Source: [Phialemoniopsis] sp. UDSM-2020
Lineage: Eukaryota > Ascomycota > Sordariomycetes > Thyridiales > Thyridiaceae
DNA length: 64,000 bases
Direction: 5' to 3'
Assembly (NCBI GenBank): GCA_018873225.1
Contig: JAEILZ010000001.1
Span: forward strand, 1,054,001 to 1,118,000
How positions within the stretch are numbered: the first letter of the stretch is position 1; each line of letters begins with the position of its first letter. This document shows positions 1 through 11,218 of this stretch, piece after piece. The translations under genes were made by a program, and so were the position numbers. The notes under the pieces were generated by a model. That model was not told the origin of the DNA, did not search any database, and saw only the letters and a program-made list of their open reading frames with translations.

Positions 1-924
1 ACAAAGGCCATTCTGGATGGTTCCTCGGTCTAGCCTGAGCTCCGAGGCTGAGACAGCCTGTAGCGGAGATGCGCTCTGTTCCACGTTGTCGAGATCGACG
101 GAGTGAGGCTCTCCTAGACTGGCAGTGGAGTCCGGCGCTCTTTTAGCAACTCTTGGCCCGGGTCTTCGGATGAGAGTTCGCCGTTCGCAAGGGGAATGGG
201 CGCGACGGCACTGAGAGCAAGGGTCCGCGCCGTCACACCTGACCTTGCGTCTCTTGCAGCGATCGCATGCATGAGCGGGGGGCATGCTTCATGAAAGTCG
301 CGGCGATTGCGGCGTGTGGCACCATAGAGACAGCTTGCCGAAGCAAGACAAGACAGGGAGGGTATGGGTAGATCGTGGAAGGACTGTGGATTGAGTCGGA
401 GTGTCCAGGGGAGATAAATGCAGAGCAGACGCAGCAAGATTCGGAGCCAAGCTCTAGCCGGCCCACAATCAGTCCGACAACGAACGAACGAGAACAGGGT
501 TGTTGCGGGGATTCCTAAACTAGCCAACATTAGTGGCAGACTGACTTAGTCAAGAGCTCGGCTGTTCCACGCCAACCTGGAAAATGTTCGACATCACGCT
601 ACCCATGCCGGGGATGCCACGAGCTCGACTCGCCTTGATCAAGGACAATCCCGACCAGATGGGTCGACGTACCCCAAGACGCTACTTCTCCCCGCGGTCA
701 GGGTCGGGGTAATGTTGTCTGGAGTCACCTGGGCAAATATTTGACGCGCTCCACAACCAGCTCGAGATTGTTCGCGATCTTGCCGACGAGTATTAAGATC
801 CCAGGGGATCCTTCGCTTGTCGACACCCTTTCCCCTTCCAGAGCATCAACGACGTTCCATCTGAAGAGTCGAGTCGAGTCTTTCTTTCTCCTTTCAATAG
901 CATCTTCGTACTTCCCACTTCGCA
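1..924. other. Upstream intergenic region, no gene seen
   Basis: No reading frame here has recognisable domains, plausible splice signals or a good start context. The right part is presumably the promoter and leader of the sugar transporter that begins at 925. A CCCCGC box at 690-695 matches the CreA/Cre1 consensus (reverse of GCGGGG), which would fit carbon-repressed transport, but one such box is weak evidence. Confidence 0.5.
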
Positions 925-3003
925 ATGTCGGGTCCCAAGGCAGCGGATGAGATGGAAGGCAAGGCCAATCCTACCATGGGCTGCGACGAGAAACACGAGC
1001 ACCAGCCTGGACTCAACAAGCATGAGCCTGTGACACTCAAGTCAGGCCATGACAAGCTGGGCGTCTTAGCCACAGCTTGGCGATTCCGAAAGGTACCCGC
1101 GAACGACCCTTCACGCTTTCGACGTTCGCAGTACTGACCTCGTCAAGGCTGTCCTAGTCTGCAACCTTCTCTGTATTGCAGCTGCTTGTGATGGATTCCA
1201 GATCAATCTTAATGGTAAGCTCCAGACAGCTTGACATGCCCAGTTCTCAATTGCATTAAGTTGACCTCTCCAAGGAAATATGATCGCAAACCAGGGCTTC
1301 ATCAATCACGTCGGCTTCCCGAACGACAAAGGCATCTACACTCTCAAAGCTCAATACACTGCTCTCTGGGGTGCCCTCCAGTCCCTTGGCCAGATCATAG
1401 GCATGTTGTCTCTGAACCCGGTCTCGGATAGGATCGGGCGCAAGACAACACTTTACGTTCTTTGGGTTGTCCTGGCTGCAGTAAGAACGAGCCGCAGACT
1501 TTGCTCATCTAGAGGCTTTGCTGATCCATCCCTCTCTTAGTCAATCGCTATCGAGACCGCCGTACGCGACTGGAGAGACTGGGCCGGAGCCAAGCTCTTG
1601 GCTGGAACCGGCATTGGCGCACTGCAGGCCACTCTACCCGTTTATATCACCGAATGGTCGCCGGTCAATATTCGAGGAGCCATGGTGCTCACATACGGCC
1701 TGTGGAACACCGTTGGAACATTCCTGGCGCCCATGATCCTTACCATCACCCAAGCTACGGACCCCTTGAACTATAAGACTCCCATCTTGACTCAATGGGG
1801 ATTCTTGGGCCTGATGCTGCCTATTTTCATCTGGCTTCCAGAGACTCCAGGTACGGTGCATTCTTCAAGTTTTAAGCGGTTGGAGACGAGTTCATGCGGA
1901 ATGGCTGACCGAGCGAATAGCATACTATGCCGAGAGAGATCAAGATGAACGTGGAAAGAAGGCCCTCAGCCGAGTCAATGGAGGCGTAGACGATTACGAT
2001 GTTGAAGCGGAGTACGCCATTATCAAGAACACCATTCTCGAAGAACGTCGGCTACGAGAAGAGTATGGGCTGGACAGCAAGTCCTTTGCCGACATTCTCC
2101 GCACCTATCTCGCTTGCTTCCAGGGTACCAACTTGCGTCGTACCATCGGTGCCGCTCTGCCCGCTTGCGCCCAACAACTTACAGGTCTCTCCTTTTTGAA
2201 CACCTACTCCAGTTTGTTCTTCAAACAGAGCGGCTTTACAAACGCTTTCCTCATCACAACCATTCTAGGTCAGTGTTCGCAACTCCTCAGTAAATTAGCA
2301 AAGGCGGCTAACATGACGGGTTTGTAGCTATTGTTCAACTCGTCTCGTCAATTCTCCTGATCCTCATATCCGACAAGGCCGGCCGCCGCATAGCTACATT
2401 TGTGTCTGCAATCGCTTGCGTGCTGATGTTGATGGTTGTGGGCATTCTCGGCTTCGTGCACAAGACAACGCCAATTCTCAACCTTCTCATCTTCATTGCC
2501 TGCGTGTGGGCGTTCTTCAACAAAGCTCGTAAGTGGCACTATTCTTTTTGACCTGTGCAGTTTGGATTCTGATATCTAGCGCAGTTGGTAGCATTGGTTG
2601 GGCCTTCGTTGGCGAAGTTGCATCGCAAAAGCTCCGTGCTCGAACCGCTGGTGTGGCAGCAGCCACTTCTGTTGTATTCGGTCTCACTTTCAACACCACT
2701 GTACCCCTTATGCGTAAGTTTCGGACTCAATAACTCCCCTATGTAACAACACCCTTATCTGAATGCTTTCTAGTGGACGTCAATGGTGTTAACTGGAGCT
2801 ACAAAACGGCATGGCTGTTCTTTGGCACTGGTCTGGTTACGATCGTCATCATCTACTTCTACGTTCCCGAGCCCTCCCAGCGAAACCCTGCGGAGATGGA
2901 CGAGATGTACGAGAAGCGCATTCCGGCTAGGAAGATGCGCAAATATGTTACCGATGTGCAGAAGGCCGCTCATGTCAACGTCACTGAACCTTTGAGTGCG
3001 TGA
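925..3003 (+). CDS. MFS sugar transporter (SP family, maltose/alpha-glucoside-permease-like)
   Basis: Predicted 552-residue plasma-membrane sugar:proton symporter in eight exons. Introns: 1093-1147, 1215-1274, 1481-1540, 1851-1920, 2269-2327, 2529-2584, 2714-2773; all GT-AG and frame-preserving. SP-family signatures are visible in order: SDRIGRKT after the second membrane segment, the PETP motif at the start of the central loop, SDKAGRR in the second half and a PEPSQRNPAEMDEMYEKR-type C-terminal tail. The N terminus is a hydrophilic cytosolic stretch of about 45 residues. The start at 925 is the first ATG and opens the conserved N-terminal frame. It lies 974 bp upstream of a rhamnosidase on the same strand, which suggests a role in taking up rhamnose or rhamnosides. 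The substrate is inferred; within the SP family it cannot be read from sequence alone. A possible polyadenylation signal AATAAA lies at 3218-3223. Confidence 0.9.
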
Positions 3004-3977
3004 TTATCCCAAACCGAGTCAGGATATCACAGTACCTCAACACAACTGGCTATCAAAATTACATCAATGAGTTGGTATCTCGGAATTCAACGTTCAGCAA
3101 GGGATCCGTAAGAACTAAGAGAGTCACTAGGTTTGGCAGTAGATTGGAAGCAATCCTGTAACTAAGAGAAGGGGACATGAGATATCCGAATGCCCCTAGA
3201 TCACTATACTTGTAGCAAATAAATCTATAGCTTACATGACTTTGCCGAATTCGACTCTCCCATTCGTCATTAGAAATCTTCAGGGTCCATGATTAATAAC
3301 TACTTCCTTTGACTGTTGTCATGACCTATCTCACACCATCTCTTGATTTGCTCGGTGTCTAATTGCGAGGATTTCATGTTAAGTTTGAGACTTTGTCCTT
3401 TCCGTTCATCAAAAAGATGCCTCTCCAGATGAAGGATGGACTGTGCTCAGTCGAGAGGTGTCAACTTGTTGACAATCGAAGGCATCACGAGATGGCGTGG
3501 TTCATGTGGAACGACTATTACCAATGGTCTGCGACAATGACTAATTTCTCGTTTGGACTTCTCCCGACTAATATGTTGCATGTACCTGGCACTTTCCTTG
3601 AAGTATGAAAAGCAAGGATCGCGAGATGAATGCCGCCCCTAGACTCGGGTCAAACTTCGGGATGGCGCCAACGAAGGGAGAAACGCCCCGCAACTCGGAG
3701 CGGAGCGGAATGCTCGGGCGATATGTGGAGTACCCCCATAAACTCCACAGCGCGCATTCGGGGACGAGAAGACAATGCGACTAGAACCTGAGCTCTGACG
3801 ATCAGCATATCGACGCACGTGAGATGCGCTTAGGAAACCATGACCACGTTGATATTTAATACTTGACAACGGGATTTTACATGGGACTCTTCGATACAGT
3901 GCAATTCCCAAGTTACGCAAGCAATTTGTTATTGCTGAGACTAATTCACCACAAATCCCACCCGAAATCTCCACATC
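3004..3977 (+). promoter_or_regulatory. Intergenic region and promoter of the GH78 gene
   Basis: No gene is supported here. Three directly repeated CGG triplets separated by two bases (CGGAGCGGAGCGG, 3696-3708) are of the kind recognised by Zn2Cys6 regulators. A CCCCGC box at 3686-3691 fits CreA. A palindromic E-box CACGTG is at 3816-3821. All lie within 300 bp of the rhamnosidase start. Function is inferred from consensus matching only. Confidence 0.35.
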
Positions 3978-6817
3978 ATGGGAGATATTAGACAGGACGA
4001 TGTTTCACGCACGCAAGGCGTCTCTATTGCTGCGCTGAAAGCCGAGCATTACGAAGATGGATTCGGTATATTCCATGCCACCCCGAGGCTATCGTGGCGT
4101 TTCGCCGCTACCTCTGTGCCTGATTGGAGGCAATCCGGCTACGAGATCGTTGTGAAGAGGTCCGGAAGAAGGGAGACGTATCAAGTTGACTCTAGTGACT
4201 CTTCATTGTTGCCCTGGCCATCGACACCATTGGTATCAAGGGAGACAGCTCATGTCAGCGCGCGAGTTTTCGGTCGTGACGGAACCTACAGTGACTGGGC
4301 CGAGCTCGACTTGGAGGCCGCGCTCTTGGAACGAGAAGATTGGAAGGCAGACTTGATCAGTGGCCCTCCGCAACCCGCAGACAAGCCCAAAAAGCCCTTT
4401 CGTATGAGAAAGACTTTTCAATATGATTCTGGTCCAGCTCGCTTGTACGCGACCGCCCATGGTATCTACCAAGTCGAGATCAACGGCCAAGTAGTTGGCG
4501 ACCAAGCCCTCGCTCCGGGCTGGCAATCGTACAAACATAGACTTCACTACCAGACTTACGATGTAAGTGCCCTCTTGAAACCGGGACAAAACACCATCGG
4601 AGTCTACCTAGGAGAGGGCTGGTTCGCCGGCAGACTTGGACGCCCCGGACTCTCAAACATCTGGGGCGACCGCTTAGGCTTTCTGTGCCAGCTTGAAGCA
4701 AACAAGCAAATCATTTGCCGGACAGACGACAGCTGGGAGGTTCTCACTGACGGCCCTGTCCTCAACTCTGAGATTTACAATGGCGAGGAGTACGACAGCT
4801 GGCAGCATGACGATTCCTGGTCGAAACCTGGATACCAGTCACCGATGACCTCGGAACCGGCACAAGTTTTACCGTTCCCGTTAGCCAAACTGATCGCGCC
4901 CGAGATGCCGCCTGTTCGTCGTCTGATGGAGATCAAGCCTGTGGAGATTATCACCACGCCTAACGGCAAGAAGGTCTTGGATTTTGGGCAGAACCTGGCT
5001 GGTTGGCTACGAATCAACATTGACATCCCTGGGACGGGGACTCTCACCATAAGGCATGCGGAGGTGATGGAGCATGGTGAGTTGGGAACGCGACCACTCA
5101 GAACAGCAAAGGCAACGGCGACGATACACTTGGGTGGCCGGACTCGAGGTTATGAACCACGATTCACATTCTATGGCTTCAGGTGAGTTAGGCCCTATTA
5201 TTGGCTGCTTTCTCTCTCGACATAGTCTTGCTAACAAAGCAATGCAGATATGCCGAGATAACGGGGTATGATGCCTGCACTTTGTCGGATTTCACAGCAA
5301 TAGTCATCTCCTCGGACCTCCGCAGGACTGGAACCTTTGAATGCTCCCACGACCTTCTCAACAAGCTCCACGAAAACACAGTCTGGTCGATGCGAGGCAA
5401 CTTCGTATCCGTGCCTACGGACTGCCCACAACGTGATGAGGTACTTGACGAATCCTTGCAAGAAACTCAATGGACGTATGCTAATTGAAACAGCGGCTTG
5501 GATGGACAGGAGACATTCAGGTGTTCGTCCCTACCGCAAACTTTCTTTACGATACTGCGTCGTTCATTGGCGGGTGGCTGCAAGACGTGGAGGCCGACCA
5601 AAAGGATCTTGGTGGCGTTGTGCCAACCATTGTCCCCTGTATCCCGATGCCACCGAAATACAATGAACGGGAGCCGATGGCCGCCTGGGGTGACGCTGTG
5701 GTCCTGACGCCGAAGGACCTTTATCAGTCTTATGGGGATCAGCAGCATATGCGAAGGCAGTGGGAGAGTATTAAAGACTGGCTGGACAAGGGCATTCCTC
5801 GCAATGAACAGGGACTCTACTCGACTGCAAAGCCTCAATTTGGCGACTGGCTTGATCCCCGATCGCCGCCTGCACTCCCGGGGCATGCACCAACCGACCC
5901 TTTCTTGGTTGCCAATGCCTACCTGGTGCACGTCACGGAGTACGCTTCCGAGATTGCTGAGCTTCTAGGGGAGGCAGAAGATGCGAAGCGCTATAGGGAT
6001 GATGCGAAAAGGTTACGTGCTTTGTTCCGGGAAGAGTACATCTCGCCTAAAGGCCGGCTCTCGTCAGACACGCAGACGGCGTATGTTCTGGCTCTTCACA
6101 TGAACCTTCTTGATAGTCAGAGGGAGATAGAAACCGCAAGGTCCCGGCTCGACTGGCTGATCCGGTGGGAGGTGTTCAAGATCAACACTGGATTCGTGGG
6201 CACGCCGCATATCCTACCTGCCTTGGCCAAAGTGGACATGATGAACCTGGCGTACCGGATGTTGCAAGAGCAGGAGAGCCCTAGTTGGCTCTACCCCGTA
6301 ACCATGGGTGCAACCACGATTGTAAGTTTCCTCACTTATCAGCTTGATGACCGAAAATCGCTGACCGATTCGCTGACAGTGGGAACGCTGGAACTCCATG
6401 CTCCCGGATGGGTCCATTAATCCCGGTCAGATGACCTCCTTCAACCACTACGCCTTGGGCTCCGTCTGTCACTTCCTCCACGCCCACGTCGCCGGAATCT
6501 CCTCGGCCTCTCCCGGATGGAAGTCTGCACTCATTCGGCCGCGGCCGGGCGGCACGGTGCGGTGGGCCTGTGCTACCCATGATTCGCCTCTCGGGCCATA
6601 CAGCGTGTCGTGGAAGTGCGAAAACAGCGTTATGAAAACGACGGTCTCTGTCCCACCGAACGGCGAAGCACACGTGGTACTCTCAGCCGTTGATGTTGTT
6701 GTGGGGAGTGGGGAGCACTACTTCGAGACGGAGTGGCAGGCAGATCCCGCGTGGCCGCCAAAGATGATCCAGGGAGCGCAAGGGACTCCCATTGATGGAG
6801 GAAGATATGCTCCCTAA
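3978..6817 (+). CDS. GH78 alpha-L-rhamnosidase
   Basis: Predicted 887-residue glycoside hydrolase that removes terminal alpha-L-rhamnose from glycosides by an inverting mechanism. Four exons; introns 5183-5247, 5441-5493, 6322-6379. The N-terminal half carries the Ig-like and carbohydrate-binding domains (RLSWRF near residue 35; PARLYATAHGIYQVEINGQ; GEGWFAGRLG). The catalytic (alpha/alpha)6 barrel holds the family signature DCPQRDERLGWTGD near residues 460-475, with the acidic residues of the -1 subsite. TIWERW near residue 745 supplies the proposed general-base glutamate, and NSFNHYA-like TSFNHYALGSV follows. Length is typical of the family. No signal peptide is visible at MGDIRQDD, so the enzyme is probably intracellular and would act on imported rhamnosides. 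That fits the adjacent upstream transporter. Confidence 0.93.
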
Positions 6818-7118
6818 AGGGTCGCCAATTCACTTTGCTCTGCTGAGATAGAGGATCTGCAATAGCCTGTAATAGGGATCTCGAGTAGGCTAGCTGTCAG
6901 CGCGCGGCGGGGCCGGCTTGCAGATGCACGGAAGCGGGTGTGCGGGACCAACCCGGAACCCCGGGCTCCGACGAGCTGATTTCGCGGAGTGTAGTTGAGG
7001 CAATGCCGCCGACTGTAGGCCGAAGAGAAATAAAAGAAAGACAAGACCACAGGATCTTTTATCATTTCCCAAAATTCATTTCGTTTTGCCGGACGCGCAG
7101 TTGTCTCTATTCGGGCAG
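6818..7118. other. Short intergenic stretch
   Basis: Spacer of 301 bp between the rhamnosidase stop and the dehydrogenase start. I see no gene and no clear element in it. Confidence 0.4.
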
Positions 7119-8146
7119 ATGGCGCCCTTGATCTGGCTTGTGACCGGGTGTACCGGTGGGCTGGGACTTGCTTTTGTCGAAAGAATCGCTGCAAGCGGCG
7201 ACAAGGTCATCGCCACAGGCCGGAATGCTGAGGCACGTATTGGACACCTCAAGGCCGACAATGTTGCTGTCCTAGACTTGGATCTTCTGGTTTCCCGGTC
7301 CGAGGTTGATACACAGATCAACAAGGCCATCGGTATATTTGGCGGACTGGATGTGCTTGTCAACAACGCCGGGAACTCGGGGGCCAGGGCTGTGGAGGAG
7401 GCCGAGTAAGTGTTACGACCGATATGCCCAACTGAGCAGGCTTGCTGAATACCATCTCGATATAGTGACGCATTCGTGCAGAAGATCTTTGAGCTGAATG
7501 TGCACGGCACTATGCGAGTCACCCAGAGTGTCCTGCCACACTTTCGGGCCCAAAAGTCGGGCAGGATCGCGTTCATGGGATCATGTGTGGCTTGGGGACC
7601 GTATCCCTTCTTTACCCATTACGCGGCTGCAAAGGCTGCCCTAGATGGTGAGCCTGGTTCATGTCGATACACTTACCTGCACTCCTCTGACCGAACCCGA
7701 CAGTTCTAGCCGAAGGGCTTCAGAAGGAGGTTGCGCCATTGGGTATCAAGGTTGTCAGTTTCGCCTGCGGTACCTTCCAGTCCGATCTTGGCGCGCCGCG
7801 GCCCGGTGAGGAGGGGTTCCAGCCGCCTGCGCTCGCCGACTACCGACCGATGTGGGACAGCTTCATGGGTAGCTTTGGCAGTTCCCTCCAATTCAACGAC
7901 AAAGCTCGCTTCGCTGATTTGCTGGTGCGCCTGATGCATGGCGAGGGCGAGTGCGGTGGCCGACCATGGCCGTCTAGCATCTGTGTTGGCCCGGATGCGT
8001 TGGCGACAGTCCAACAGCGGTGCCGAGAGACACTCGACTTGACAGAATCGTGGACGGATGCTGCACTCTCAGTGTCACCTGAGGGAGTCGCGAAAGAAGA
8101 CGGTGGAAGTGCCATGGCTGACTCGGCGAAGGTGATAAGCAACTAG
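7119..8146 (+). CDS. Short-chain dehydrogenase/reductase (classical SDR)
   Basis: Predicted 303-residue NAD(P)-dependent oxidoreductase in three exons (introns 7406-7465 and 7648-7703). The Rossmann glycine motif TGCTGGLG lies at residues 8-15, NNAG follows in the fourth strand (VLVNNAGNSG), and the catalytic Ser and Tyr-x3-Lys appear as FMGSCVAW and YAAAKAAL. A motif shifting the C terminus (VVSFACGTFQSD) corresponds to the PG region of the fold. The first in-frame ATG is at 7119; codons further upstream lack an ATG. The substrate is not readable. Position on the same strand after a transporter and a rhamnosidase makes sugar or aglycone metabolism plausible, but that is inference. Confidence 0.88.
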
Positions 8147-8404
8147 ATCGACACTCGAGAGGCTGCCCGGATGCCAGTAGTCTTTGCAAGAGCCACTTCG
8201 ACGAGGCCAAAAATGCTCCATGGTGTGTTATTAGGATAAAATATCTTGTTAAAATTACAACTAGCTAGACTTAAGAAAAACAAGGAGTTTCCAACCGATG
8301 TACGATGCAACAGCCCTTAGCCCAGGCTAATATCATGTATGCTACACCATGCAGGTGTGTCCCAGATACCCCATATTCACCCTTCGAAGATCTCAAACGA
8401 GACC

Positions 8405-9022
8405 CTAGATCAGGGTGTAGAAAGCAGCAGCCACAAGGCCAGCGACCGCGGACAGGGAGCCCATCAGTTGAGCGGCGCCAGCAGTAACGACCGCGCCGCC
8501 GGTGGTAGTAGCAGCGCCGTTGCCGCTGCGCAGGACGTAGCAGCCATTGACCTCGACGCAGGTCTGTCCTGCAGGGTACTGGTGCGCCGGGTTGCAGCTG
8601 TAGTCGCCGGCCGGGTTGGTCGAGCCGGCGGACGCGCAGCCCTGGGTCGTCGTCGGGGCGGCGGTGCCGTTGGTGCTGGCAGCGGCGCCGGTGCTGCGCA
8701 GGATGTAGCAGCCGTTGACCTCGACGCACTCCTGGCCCGAGGGGTACTGGTGCGCCGGGTTGCAGCTGTACTGGCCGGCGGCGTCGCGGTCGCCGGGGGC
8801 CGCGCAGGAGGCCTGCGCGGCGGCGGAGGTGGTGGTCGAGGTGGCGGTCGAGCGCAGGACGTAGCAGCCGTCGACCTCGACGCAGCTCTGGCCCTCAGGG
8901 TACTGGTGGGCCGGGTTGCAGCTGTAATCACCGGCGGCGTTGGTCGTGCCGGCGGCAGGGCAGTCGGCGGCGACAGCGGCGCCGATGCTGGCGAGGGCGG
9001 CGAGGGCGAAAGAGGCCTTCAT
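8405..9022 (-). CDS. Secreted GPI-type protein with three tandem Cys-rich CNPAHQYP repeats
   Basis: Predicted 205-residue cell-surface protein, one exon. A signal peptide (MKASFALAALASIGAAVA, residues 1-18) is followed by three repeats of about 45 residues. Each has four cysteines with the pattern C-x(n)-SCNPAHQYP-xGQ-xC-VEVxGC, separated by Thr/Ser/Ala-rich linkers likely to be O-glycosylated. The protein ends in a hydrophobic tail (GSLSAVAGLVAAAFYTLI) after small residues, as expected for GPI anchoring. The frame stays open upstream to 9133, but the ATG at 9022 gives a clean signal peptide and was preferred. Similar CNPAHQYP repeats occur in uncharacterised fungal secreted proteins as far as I recall. 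Function unknown; wall structure or surface adhesion is possible. Confidence 0.8.
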   Translation of the reverse strand: MKASFALAALASIGAAVAADCPAAGTTNAAGDYSCNPAHQYPEGQSCVEVDGCYVLRSTATSTTTSAAAQASCAAPGDRDAAGQYSCNPAHQYPSGQECVEVNGCYILRSTGAAASTNGTAAPTTTQGCASAGSTNPAGDYSCNPAHQYPAGQTCVEVNGCYVLRSGNGAATTTGGAVVTAGAAQLMGSLSAVAGLVAAAFYTLI

Positions 9023-11218
9023 CTTGAACTGGTCGGTATCGGTATCTGGTCGAAAGGGGTCTAAGATGGAGCGGGATTTGCTAGGGAACGCGTTTGGTCT
9101 GTGCAGCTTGTACGAGTTGGGGTCCTGATCCAAGCTGAAGACACTCGACGGCGGCAGAGATGATAGACATATTTATGGTCAGTGGCATGTTGTTTTGATT
9201 TCGGCACTTTGCAGCTTGCCTCGGCACATGTATCCTTGGATACGAGATTAAGACAATGCGAACCCCCATATAAAGAGGTTGAGCCGCTATGTGATAAAAC
9301 TTGCAAGTAATCCACAATCAATGGGCTGCATTCCACTAGGCGGAGAGTGATCGACATGAATACGAGCCTTCAGTGCCGGCTCGAGAATGTACGTTGCAAC
9401 GACGGATACCGTCCAGATGGAGCTGTGCTCTCCGAGCCAAGCATTCGATATGAACCGTTTCGGCAGGTCGGACGGCGATTTCGATCTATTTGCATGCCAT
9501 GCGCTCCAGCCTCACGCCTTGAACCTGTGTCCCTGGAAGCGCCGTGGGGCTTCTCTTGTGCCTGAAGACTTGGGGCGGCTCCTCTTTCAGTGGAGTCTTG
9601 TCTCGACCCGCCGCCCCTGGATCAGTCAAGAGCTGAAATGCCGTCATAGGGAGACCCAGCCTAGGGCTGATGCGCGCCTGGTGTTTGAGATTGATTCAAA
9701 ACCTGGAGACTTCACTGTGGTACACCGACCGCGTTCCTGTCCAGCCTGAGCGCTTCGCATTCTCACGCTGGTGCTTGGAGACTCAGAACAGCGTATATTA
9801 GGAGAAGATTGAGGGCTTCATCTTAGGTAGGATATGTAGTGTTAGCGCTTCTACGCAGTTCGCGCTTTGAACACTTGGAAGAGAACGGCTCTAAGCGCCT
9901 CGCGGTCGACACGAGAAGGCGTTCATACGCCTCTTGACCTCAATGGACCTAGCATGATGTCATTTATAGAGTCAGAGCGCTGTCTGGGCTCGTATTGTAT
10001 TTGAGAAACTGGATCTCAAGGGCAGTGGTGTGGTGAGTTCCTTGGAAATCGAGGGCGGCAATGTTCTTAGTACGGGGTACGGATACTCTGATGTCCTGTC
10101 ATGCATGATCTCATTACTATCGGACTTACCCCTTTTTGGTCGCTTCGCACCAATGTTGCATTTTCTAGATCACACGAGCTTTTGTGGCCGGGGCTCTGGG
10201 CGATCCGGCTCCGAGTTAGCCGCGTTGACAGGGGGGAGCGTCCGCGACTCGAGGGCTGTTATATCCGCTACTTATCCTCCTCGTAGTGAACAAATGACCC
10301 AAAACTAAGAATATAAAGGTAGTATCGAAAAAGTCATAGTGTATTTTGAACGCGGGTATGGTGTTCCTTATGTTTTCTCGACAGTGTCATAAAAAGGAAG
10401 TGTACGAACTCGCCTCCATCGTGGAAGCTGAGATTGGAATATTTAAGTAACATAAAGGTAGTATCAGGGCGGAATAAATAGTCTACATACAAATAAGTGA
10501 GGATCTCGCTCTGCGACCGATTCCAAAGCTGTTTGTCGGCCTTCTCGTGAATTCCAAGCGAGGTTGAGGGTTCGACAGCCGACAGTAACCACGGGTCGGA
10601 AGCACAAATGCCCCTTCCGATAGCTTTCGAGTGAATACAACTTGTGCGACTACTCTGACAAGTCAATCACACGAACACATAGTTGAGCAAGGCAGTCACT
10701 TCACAAATGCGGTGAAGAGGCCAAGAAACATTGATGATTGGGCTCATTTGCGTTCTGGTTCTGCGCGAGTGAGGAAACAATGCAAGTTCGAGGCAAAATT
10801 GACATGGTGACTTCGACCTCTGCGACAAGAAGAGTGAAGGCAGACAATTTCTTGTTGCCTTTTCAGGAAACAAAGCAGCTTTGAATGATTTAAATCAGTG
10901 GTTGACAAAGCTTTTTTTTTTTTTAACACATCACTATAGGCCTGGGCATTCATCAAAGAGTTTTCAGATTTTTATTGGATTACTCTTTGATCACTCTTTG
11001 TGAATTCGAACCCTCGTGTTTCACCAAGGTAGGCACAATCATGATTGCGAGCACAAAGAAGCCGACGTGTCGCCACAAATAAAAGGCAAGCTCGCGCCAG
11101 GATCATTCTTTCCTTCGAACACCAAACTTCAAAGACCGACAAACCCTCTCGGCAGATATCACCACCTACAACCAGTCGTCAAAGCGATAATCCACAACCT
11201 CTCACCAACTTCTCAATC
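9023..11218. other. 2.2-kb intergenic region without a supported gene
   Basis: Several open frames exist but none has domain sense or a consistent intron structure. A 14-bp direct repeat ataaaggtagtatc occurs at 10313-10326 and 10452-10465. A 15-T run sits near 10910-10924. Upstream of the APH-like gene, CTCTTTG/CAAAGAG motifs cluster at 10950-11000. The divergent promoters of the flanking genes presumably lie at the two ends. Confidence 0.4.

Noticed and set aside
114..530. 138-codon minus-strand frame at the left edge
   Set aside because: Low-complexity composition, no domain, no splice or promoter support; it looks like a chance frame.
9387..9749. 120-codon plus-strand frame
   Set aside because: No ATG context, domain or homologous pattern; chance frame in intergenic DNA.
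10980..11030. Possible tRNA B-box on the minus strand (GGTTCGAATTC)
   Set aside because: The last positions do not fit the B-box and no A-box or acceptor stem could be formed.
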